From contig CANOPV010000039.1 of NCBI GenBank assembly GCA_947568605.1, positions 1-7,412 on the forward strand: DNA of 7,412 nt, written 5' to 3'. This stretch comes from an uncultured Clostridium sp. GTDB lineage: Bacteria > Bacillota > Clostridia > TANB77 > CAG-508. Positions 1 to 6,400 of this stretch are shown piece by piece. The notes under the pieces are model-generated. The model was not told the origin of the DNA, made no database searches, and saw nothing but the letters and a program-made list of their open reading frames with translations. Position 1 is the stretch's first letter, and the number at the start of each line of letters is the position of its first letter. The position numbers were made by a program, and so were the translations under genes.

Positions 1-1
1 T

Positions 2-754
2 ACTTTTACTGTTAAGGAATTTGAAGAGTATTGTAAAAAACATTCTGATAGTTTTATGAAGATTTATAATAAAATTGATAATTATGCTATTGATGTTTTA
101 GAAAGTAAAGGAAAATATAGCAAAAGTTTAATTTCAAAACATAATCATTTTTTTGCATCTGGTGTTGGTTTTGTTTTTCTTTTTATTTTTAGTATTTTTT
201 GTATGATTGCAAATATTGTGCCTTCAATTATGTGTGCAATATATGCTTTCAAATTGTCTAACAGATATAATACTTTAACTCAAAAAGGTGTAGATGAAAA
301 AGAGCAATGGATTGGTCTTAAAAATTATATGCAAGATTTTTCTATGATGGAAGAAAAAGAGGTTCCTGAACTGGTTTTATGGGAGAAGTTTTTGGTTTAT
401 GCTACTGCTTTTGGTATTAGTGATAAAGTTTTAAAACAATTGAAGGTTGTGTATCCTCAATTTGCTGATAGTGATTATATGATTTCTAATGGTTATTCTT
501 ATTTATATTGGATGAGTTACGGTAATTTTTCAAATAGTTTTATTCATAGTATTAATAATTCTATTTCTAGTACTTATTCGTCTATTAATTATTCTTCTGG
601 CAGTGGCTCTGGTGGAGGTTTCTCCGGAGGAGGAGGTTTCGGTGGTGGTGGCGGCCGGAATGGGCGGAAGATAATTTTGCTATTGTGTTTTTTTATAAAT
701 TGTGTTATTATTTATTTAGTTTATTTTAGTACAAATAGTTTGAGATGTAATTAA
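2..754 (+). CDS. DUF2207 (YciQ-like) predicted membrane protein, C-terminal part, probably frameshifted near its end
   Basis: The frame is open from base 2, so the gene begins before the window; the first internal ATG is at 56 but is unlikely to be the real start. I recognise the C-terminal region of DUF2207-type membrane proteins. Counting from the codon at 56, a strongly hydrophobic stretch at about 35-66 forms one or two membrane segments. It is followed by the conserved block LTQKGVDEKEQWIGLKNYM (74-92), then VPELVLWEKFLVYATAFGIS (103-122), a Ser/Asn/Tyr-rich linker and a Gly-rich tail (183-200). The role is unknown; such proteins are membrane anchored and often sit beside lemA, as here. 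The family usually ends in a glycine tail such as GGMGGR. That ending is present one frame over and stops at 672-674, whereas the frame given runs on to 754 and adds an artificial-looking hydrophobic tail. The family call is sure; the true end is doubtful. Confidence 0.82.
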   Translation, partial: TFTVKEFEEYCKKHSDSFMKIYNKIDNYAIDVLESKGKYSKSLISKHNHFFASGVGFVFLFIFSIFCMIANIVPSIMCAIYAFKLSNRYNTLTQKGVDEKEQWIGLKNYMQDFSMMEEKEVPELVLWEKFLVYATAFGISDKVLKQLKVVYPQFADSDYMISNGYSYLYWMSYGNFSNSFIHSINNSISSTYSSINYSSGSGSGGGFSGGGGFGGGGGRNGRKIILLLCFFINCVIIYLVYFSTNSLRCN

Positions 755-800
755 TTTTTATATTTGTTAATTTGTTTTTGAATTCTATTTGTGCATTAAG

Positions 801-806
801 AAAGGA
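801..806 (+). promoter_or_regulatory. Ribosome binding site of lemA
   Basis: AAAGGA lies eight bases before the ATG at 815, the expected spacing for a Shine-Dalgarno sequence, and fixes the lemA start. The 60 bp between the upstream gene and lemA show no convincing promoter, so co-transcription with the upstream gene is likely. Confidence 0.7.
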
Positions 807-814
807 AGTTTTTT

Positions 815-1375
815 ATGACAATATTTTTTATTATTTTGGCTATTGTTATTGTTATTGCTTTATTTGTAATTTCTGTTTATAATGGGTTAGTTAAAGCAAA
901 ACAAAAGGTTAAGAATGCTTGGAGTCAGATTGATGTTCAATTACAAAGAAGGTTTGATTTAATTCCTAATTTGGTTGAATGTGTTAAGGGGTATATGTCT
1001 CACGAGTCTGATGTTTTAGAAAAGGTTACTTCTCTTCGTTCTTCTTGGGCTAATGCTAAAAATATAGATGAGAAGGCTAGTTTAGATAATGAGTTAGAAG
1101 GTGCTTTGAAAACTATTATGGCTGTTTCTGAGAATTATCCTGATTTAAAGGCTAATCAGAATTTCTTAGGTTTACAGGCGACTTTAAATGAAACTGAAAA
1201 TAAGATTTCTTTTGCTAGACAGTTTTATAATGATACTGTTACTATGTATAATACTAAGATTTCTGTTTTTCCTGATAATGTCGTAGCTTCTATGTTTAAT
1301 TTTACGGCTGAACCTCTATTTAATGTAGATTCTGCTGAGGCTAGAAATAATGTAAAAGTAGATTTTAATAAATAA
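815..1375 (+). CDS. lemA: LemA family protein
   Basis: This is a complete 186-residue protein of normal LemA length. An N-terminal membrane segment (about residues 3-22) is followed by a helical domain with the family hallmarks: WSQIDVQLQRRFDLIPNLVE at 36-55, SENYPDLKANQNF at 105-117, NETENKISFAR at 125-135, and YNDTVTMYNTKISVFPDNVVA at 138-158. Most of the chain is expected to sit as a helical bundle next to the membrane, with an N-out, type III-like topology as for other LemA proteins. The molecular function is not established in bacteria. The start is supported by AAAGGA eight bases upstream. It follows the DUF2207 gene by 60 bp on the same strand, a common pairing in low-GC Gram-positives, which suggests the two act together at the membrane. 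It ends 195 bp before the convergent csn2 gene, with a terminator hairpin just downstream. Confidence 0.95.
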   Translation: MTIFFIILAIVIVIALFVISVYNGLVKAKQKVKNAWSQIDVQLQRRFDLIPNLVECVKGYMSHESDVLEKVTSLRSSWANAKNIDEKASLDNELEGALKTIMAVSENYPDLKANQNFLGLQATLNETENKISFARQFYNDTVTMYNTKISVFPDNVVASMFNFTAEPLFNVDSAEARNNVKVDFNK

Positions 1376-1385
1376 GAAAAATTTT

Positions 1386-1480
1386 GAAGAGGGCATTTTG
1401 AAGTGCACTCCAATTAGTATACCATAACTCTTTCTTATTATGGTATACTAATTGGGGTGCATTTCATTTTGCTCTCTTTT
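1386..1480. terminator. Terminator hairpin after lemA, loop expanded by an inserted palindrome
   Basis: Bases 1387-1427 pair with 1438-1478 around a 10-base loop (1428-1437). The pairing is continuous except for three T/T mismatches (1396-1398 against 1467-1469) and three G-U pairs. The outer nine pairs, AAGAGGGCA (1387-1395) with TGCTCTCTT (1470-1478), preceded by an A/T tract and followed by TTCTATT, look like an ordinary rho-independent terminator for lemA. Read from the minus strand, the hairpin is followed after a short A-rich stretch by a run of five T, so it could also end transcripts coming from csn2 and the CRISPR repeat. The inner part (1399-1466) is better explained as a later insertion into the original three-base loop. 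Termination itself is inferred, not shown. Confidence 0.65.
1399..1466. mobile_element. 68-bp palindromic element with IS3/IS150-like ends (MITE-like)
   Basis: The element begins TGAAGTGCACTCC and ends GGGGTGCATTTCA. Its two arms (1399-1427 and 1438-1466) are near-perfect inverted repeats, and it holds no open frame. The TG...CA termini with TGCACYCC just inside resemble, from memory, the ends of IS3-family elements of the IS150 group. It is flanked on both sides by TTT (1396-1398 and 1467-1469), consistent with a 3-bp target duplication. Removing the element and one TTT restores a simple 9-bp hairpin with a TTT loop. It is most likely a transposase-dependent miniature element or two fused IS ends, mobilised in trans. 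The alternative is that the whole structure is one long terminator of a non-mobile kind. Confidence 0.5.
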
Positions 1481-1511
1481 CTATTAATCTAAAATAACAT
1501 AATTCTAAAAC
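1476..1511 (-). CRISPR. Solitary type II-A CRISPR repeat, no spacers
   Basis: On the minus strand, reading down from 1511, the sequence starts GTTTTAGAATTATGTTATTT and continues TTAGATTAATAGAAAAG to complete a standard 36-base repeat. The first 21 bases differ at only two positions from the Listeria type II-A repeat as I remember it (GTTTTAGAGCTATGTTATTTT). Orientation and place, directly after csn2 on the cas strand, are those of a type II-A array. The 3' end reads GAAAAG instead of the usual CAAAAC, as in degenerate terminal repeats. No second copy and no spacer follow: the next bases are the right arm of the lemA terminator, which overlaps the repeat's last three bases. It is best read as an array reduced to one repeat. 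A tracrRNA-type anti-repeat on the plus strand is less likely, because it lacks the bulged AAGU lower stem and a nexus. Confidence 0.68.
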
Positions 1512-1570
1512 TTCAAATTTTGTTTTAGTCTTTCGGTTAATGACTTCGTTTATGCTATTTTACTTTTTAT
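1512..1570 (-). promoter_or_regulatory. Short CRISPR leader between csn2 and the repeat
   Basis: These 59 bases lie between the csn2 stop and the repeat. The last seven bases before the repeat on the minus strand are ATTTGAA (1512-1518). This is one base from the ATTTGAG leader-anchoring motif known to direct Cas1-Cas2 integration at one class of type II-A leaders. Further up, the minus strand carries TAAAATAGCATAA (1550-1562), able to pair with TTATGTTATTTTA of the repeat (13 pairs, one of them G-U), and CTAAAAC (1522-1528), able to pair with the repeat's first seven bases. A small hairpin, AGTC/GACT, lies at 1527-1545. I see no clear -35/-10 promoter. Expression may be read-through from csn2. 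Confidence 0.55.
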
Positions 1571-2254
1571 TTATTCTATATTTTCATCAAATTCATTATC
1601 AATATAATATATTTTCTCATAACTTAACTTTGTTTTTATTAAATTTCTTTCTATTATGAGTAATTTTACATTATTATACATTGAATATTTATATAATTCA
1701 ATAATTTCCTTTTCATTTAAGTATAATCTTATGTTGGGTATTATTAATATTTCTGCTATGTTTAATGTTGATATTATATTTATTAAAAATTCTAATCTTT
1801 CTAATAAGGTAGTATAACAAGTTTCATCAATTTTTAGATTGAATAATTTTAATATATCTTCTATTTCTAATTCACTTTTCATAATAAATTCAAATGGCAT
1901 TTCATTTATTTCGGTTGTTAAATATTTTCTAATTTTCATTGATAATGTTTCTAATTCATAGTCTTGATTTAATTTCATTTTTTCTGATATTTGATCATAT
2001 ATTTTATTTAATATTTTTTTAGAATTGTATTCTATATTAAATATATCAAATAAAATATATATCTTATTTGCCATTTTTATTATTTCTTCACTTTCATCTA
2101 ATAACATTATTTCATTATTTTCAATTCCATTTATATTATTATTTATATTTTCTATTATATTACAAAATAAATTAGAATTTTCTATCTTTAATATATTTAT
2201 CTTATTTTGTTCAAATTCTATGTCTTTTTCAAATCCAATTATTCTTATTTTCAT
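1571..2254 (-). CDS. csn2: Type II-A CRISPR adaptation protein Csn2
   Basis: This 227-residue protein is close in length to the short Csn2 form (about 220 residues) of streptococci. Csn2 forms a tetrameric ring that holds double-stranded DNA ends and works with Cas1, Cas2 and Cas9 during spacer capture; its presence sets the subtype as II-A. The identification rests on fourth place in the operon, size, and the family pattern. That pattern comprises an N-terminal strand region (about 1-25), a helical middle (75-165, with the EIEDILKLFNLKID and LERLEFLINII segments), and a Rossmann-like end with AEILIIPNIRLYLNEKEI (167-184) and NVKLLIIER (195-203). Sequence conservation in this family is low, so no catalytic residues are claimed. 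The ATG overlaps the cas2 stop as ATGA, and GAGG lies 11 bases upstream within cas2. The stop is followed by the CRISPR leader. Confidence 0.88.
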   Translation of the reverse strand: MKIRIIGFEKDIEFEQNKINILKIENSNLFCNIIENINNNINGIENNEIMLLDESEEIIKMANKIYILFDIFNIEYNSKKILNKIYDQISEKMKLNQDYELETLSMKIRKYLTTEINEMPFEFIMKSELEIEDILKLFNLKIDETCYTTLLERLEFLINIISTLNIAEILIIPNIRLYLNEKEIIELYKYSMYNNVKLLIIERNLIKTKLSYEKIYYIDNEFDENIE

Positions 2255-2571
2255 AAAATCATTAACCTCTCTGTATCATCTAATATATCTGTTTTCTTTT
2301 CTCCTGTTATGTATTCCATTCCATTAAATTGTTTTTCTGTAATAATCAATATTTGTACTATTCCTTTTTCTGGTTTATTTTTTATTATCTTTTCTTTTTC
2401 TGAATTTGTTATTGAATTATTCAATGCAAGTTTTACATATACTGATTCTTGCATCATTATAAAACCTTCATTGATTAAAAATTTTCTGAATTTTGTATAC
2501 GTTTTTCTTTCCTTTACTGTGTTTGTTGGCAAATCAAAAAATACTAATATTCTCATATATCTAAAACTCAT
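2251..2571 (-). CDS. cas2: CRISPR-associated Cas2, spacer integration subunit
   Basis: This 106-residue protein matches type II-A Cas2. It opens MSFRYMRILVFFDLPT, with the conserved Asp at 13 at the end of the first strand of the ferredoxin-like fold, followed by KERKTYTKFRKFLINEGF (20-37), MMQESVYVKLALNN (39-52) and ITEKQFNGMEY (77-87). Cas2 dimers bridge two Cas1 dimers and measure the protospacer during integration; the nuclease activity seen in some Cas2 proteins is not needed for this. The start overlaps the end of cas1 by 11 bp and has no good Shine-Dalgarno sequence, so translation is probably coupled to cas1. The stop is TGA inside the ATGA shared with csn2. It is intact, with no odd features. 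Confidence 0.96.
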   Translation of the reverse strand: MSFRYMRILVFFDLPTNTVKERKTYTKFRKFLINEGFIMMQESVYVKLALNNSITNSEKEKIIKNKPEKGIVQILIITEKQFNGMEYITGEKKTDILDDTERLMIL

Positions 2572-3430
2572 AATTAATTATTTTTGTATTCTCATAATTT
2601 TCTTCTAAATAGTCAAATACTTTGTTTATAAATATTGGTATTGCATTTGCCAAGTATTGCTGTTTTCCATCTATTTCTATAATTCTATTACATACATTTA
2701 TTAATTTATATTTATATTCTTTATCAAAAACAAATTCTCTATTATTATAGACTATTTCATCGATTAATGGTCTGAATATTTCCATTAAATCACAAGAGAG
2801 GTTAAATTGATTAAATTCACTTTTATGATTTATTCCTAATTGTGTTATATAACCTTTACTTACTATTTCTTTATTAAATATTGATAATAATATTGAATAT
2901 CCATAATCTAATGATATATTTGTATTATCATCTGTGCCTCTTTTAAAATCATTTCCATATAATAAGTTAAAATATACCTTTGCTGCGTGTCCTTCTCTAT
3001 TGGTTTTATCTCCTAATTCAACCTGATTTTCATATTCTAATAATTTATTAAAACCATCTATATCTAGTTTTTTCAATAACATTGCTTGGTTGTGAATTTT
3101 ATATTTTATTAATTTCATCCATACTTCATCTTTTATTTTTTCTTTCCATTTAGTTTGATTTAATATTTTTTTACTTGTATTATAACTTCCATAATATGCC
3201 ATTGTTTCACAAGAAGGATTATGCTTTTCATCACATATTATTAATTTTATTTTGTTATTTACTAATTCATTTATTAAATAAGATGTTATTGATACCATTC
3301 CATTTTCAATTATTATCATATTTATTTCTGATAAATGTATCATTTTTAATTCTTCACTTCTAATTATTAAATAATTATTTTTGTAACTTAATTTGCAATT
3401 TTTATTAACTACAACTGTTCTCCACCCCAT
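2561..3430 (-). CDS. cas1: CRISPR-associated endonuclease/integrase Cas1 (type II-A)
   Basis: This 289-residue protein has normal type II Cas1 length. It opens MGWRTVVVNKNCKLSYKNNY, the usual type II-A N-terminus, which forms a beta domain up to about residue 75; the rest is the helical catalytic domain. The metal-binding triad is present: Glu146 in NREGHAAKVYFN, His202 in LGINHKSEFNQFN, and Glu217 in DLMEIFRP. The conserved SLDYGYSILLS block (173-183) is also intact. Cas1 inserts new spacers at the leader-side end of the first repeat, in complex with Cas2 and helped by Csn2 and Cas9. The start is well placed: AAGGAG lies eight bases upstream, inside cas9, and the gene overlaps the cas9 end by 26 bp in another frame. 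Nothing suggests inactivation. Confidence 0.97.
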   Translation of the reverse strand: MGWRTVVVNKNCKLSYKNNYLIIRSEELKMIHLSEINMIIIENGMVSITSYLINELVNNKIKLIICDEKHNPSCETMAYYGSYNTSKKILNQTKWKEKIKDEVWMKLIKYKIHNQAMLLKKLDIDGFNKLLEYENQVELGDKTNREGHAAKVYFNLLYGNDFKRGTDDNTNISLDYGYSILLSIFNKEIVSKGYITQLGINHKSEFNQFNLSCDLMEIFRPLIDEIVYNNREFVFDKEYKYKLINVCNRIIEIDGKQQYLANAIPIFINKVFDYLEENYENTKIINYEF

Positions 3431-6400
3431 TTATTTTACTCCTTCTTTCGTACATTCCTGTTACTGATTTATCTATAAATGTCATTTCTAATATTTCTTC
3501 ATTTTTAAATGTTTTTCCACTTTTTCTACCTTCTCTTTCGCCCAACCCTATTGCTTTTAAGTTTCCTTGTCCTGTTTCCATTAAGTTTATTAATCCATTA
3601 ATTGTTGCTTTTTTATTCTCATAATCTAATTCTATAAATGTTTCTTCTTTATTTTTTAATTTTTCTAAAATGGTATTAAATACTTTATATTCCTTTTCTA
3701 GTTTTTCTAATAAATATTCATACATATATCTAAAGTTTAATATTACTTCTTCCTTTTCTTCATCTTTCAAATCTTTATTATCTTTATTCATTAAATATAT
3801 TAATTCTTGCATTTTGTCATTTATAATTAATTCTTTATTTGCTCTATATTCAGTATCACTGCATAATCTCATTGGTTCTTTGTTCTTATCTAAATACTCT
3901 TGATTTTTTAGTATCTTATTTTTCAATATTTTTAATTCTGTAAATTCTACATTTTTTAATATATTATTTTTAATATAGTTTTCAAGATTTTCTCTTTTAT
4001 TTTTTATATCTGATTCGATTTGTATTGGTATTCCAATTAGTCTATATTCTGTTTTTCTTTTTTTATTTTTGAAAGAAAATATTGTAGAATATGCTATTTG
4101 TTCTCCTTTATATCCACCATATTTTTTTGGGTCCCTATTATTTTTTAGTGGTATAACAGGATTCTTTTTTGGACTATATATTGTTTGATTATAGAATTCA
4201 TTTGTTCCTTTTTCTAATTTTCTACTTATGTAACAATCTTTATATTGAAATACCTTTTTTATTTCACTAATTTCAATATTTTTTGATATTATACTCATTA
4301 TTATATTTAATTTATCTTTTTCTTTTTTGTTTTTTTCTATTTTTTCTTTTATATATTTTTTGACATAGTCATCATATTTATATTGGTCTTTATATCTACT
4401 ATCTTTTATGGAATTTCCTATTATACTTAATATATACGCATCGTGTGCGTGATGATAATTGTTTACATTTCTATTTTTATATATATTGTATCTTTCTCTA
4501 AATTCGTGTGTTAGATTTGACCTTATTGAAAATATTTCTGCATTTTTGCATTCTGCTAATAGTAAATTTGTTACATATTTTGTTATTTGGCGTGTTTCTA
4601 CTAATTGCCTATTTATAAATTTATTAATTTCATCATCTGTTTCAAACATTTTTCTTCTAGTTAAATTAAAGTATTTTTTAGGAGTTATTAAATTGCTTTT
4701 ATATAGGCTTTCCCACCATTGCTGTTGTTTACTTATTACTTCTTCTGATAGTAATAAATTATCTCTTTTTCTTTGATTTTCTTTTCTTATTACTAATGCT
4801 TTATTGTCTATACTATCATCTTTTATATAGGTTCTCGGTATTATATGATCTACTTCATATAAGTTTAAATTATCTAATTCTAATTTTTCTCCTGAATATA
4901 AACATTTTCCATTTTGTAAATAATATAAATACATTTTTTCTGTTAATGTTCTTTCATTTTGTTTCTTTTTTAATTCTTTATATACATTTACATCATAATT
5001 TTTTAAATGGTTAATCTGTTTTTCTATGTCTTGATATTTTTTTAGTAATGATTTTAATCTATTATATTTCATATTGTCTTTTTCTTCTTCATTTCTTGCA
5101 AATTCTATATACATATTTGATGGTTCATTTTTCATTATCTTTTTGATTTCTTTAACAACACACATTGTTTGCCATATTCCTCTTTTATTTGAAGGTGATG
5201 TAGGTATTTCTTCTATATTTTTATACTTTATTTTTTCTTCTAGTTTTGGTAATAATGCTTCTATTTTTTTGTTTATTCCAAATTCTTCTTTATTTATAAT
5301 TTGCATAAAGTTCATCTTTGTATTGTTTAATTTATCCATTATGTTTTCACCATCATTTGCTTTTATTGATATTAATAATTCTTTTGAAATTCTTGACCAA
5401 CCACTATATTTTAATTTACTAATTTGCTGAATTTGTTTTTCTGTTATTCCAGGATATTCTTTTCTTATTTTTTTCTTTAATATTTTTTTGTCTTCAAATA
5501 TTGTAACCCAATATATCAATTTTTCACACATTTCATAATTTGTTTCGTCTATTTTGTTAAATATACTTTTTAAATCTATATAGGCTACCATATTTGAATT
5601 GAATTGTGATTTATCTGATAATCCATCTATTTTTATTTCTGTTTTTCCCATTTCTTTTTTATAGAAATTTTCTAACATTTTTGATGTTACTGTTTTCTTT
5701 TCTTTAAATAATTGTGCTATTATTTTTTCTTTTAAATCTTTTGATATGTGTTTATTATTTATTTTTATATTATTTAATTCGTTTAATACACAAAATTCTG
5801 AATATAATAAAGATTGTTTTGGCATAACATCTTCATTTATTAAATATGTGCATTTATTTGTCATTCTTCTAATAAATGCTTCTGCTGTTTCATCTTCATC
5901 TATTATATCTTCTATATTTCTCCAAGGTCTTATTTTTTCATTTGTTTTCCTAATAATCCAAGACCATTTTCCCTTTTCTTTTGATAATGGTCCTACATAG
6001 TAAGGAATTCTATATGTTAATAGACTTATTATTTTTTCTCTATTTTCTTTTAATGTTTTATAATATTTTGATTGATTGTCTAGTATTTTTTCTAATTCTT
6101 TTTTATGTATTTGATTTGGAATTTCTCCATTTTCTGTTATATTTAATTTTCTTAAAAAATTATTGTCTTCTATCTTTTTTAAAACTTCTTCTTTTTCTTT
6201 GCATTCTTCTGGTAATTTTTCTATTTGCTTTTTCAGATTTTTAAAAAATTCTTCTTCACTACATTTTTTATATGCTTTTCCTTGACTTTTTCCATTGTAT
6301 GCAACATAATTTACTTTATCTTTTTTATCTTCTCGTTTAAACATTTTATTGTATTCATCTTTAAAATATTTTTTATATATATTTTTTAATAATTTTAAAT

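Noticed and set aside
755..814. A promoter for lemA (TTGTTA, 16 bases, TATTTG)
   Set aside because: The -10 match is poor, and such patterns occur by chance in DNA this AT-rich. Co-transcription from upstream is simpler.
1225..1413. Minus-strand 62-residue frame across the end of lemA
   Set aside because: It is antisense to a well-supported lemA, starts inside the palindromic element, and has no recognisable protein features.
1476..1570. A tracrRNA gene on the plus strand formed by the exact complement of the repeat
   Set aside because: The complement is perfect through the lower stem, whereas II-A anti-repeats carry a bulge (AAGU) and end in UAAAAU-AAGG. No nexus or U-run terminator in the right order follows. 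The minus-strand repeat-plus-leader reading explains position, orientation and the ATTTGAA motif better.
2251..2254. Possible use of TGA as tryptophan (Mycoplasma code), given the very low GC
   Set aside because: Tryptophans in Cas9 and Cas1 are TGG, and no TGA interrupts the long frames. The cas2 TGA fits a normal stop in an ATGA overlap, although read-through there would add only two codons, so that site alone proves nothing.
2025..2608. Plus-strand open frames over csn2 and cas2 rich in Phe, Ile and Ser
   Set aside because: They are antisense shadows of AT-rich coding sequence, with no ribosome sites and no family resemblance. The same holds for the other plus-strand frames between 3175 and 7390.
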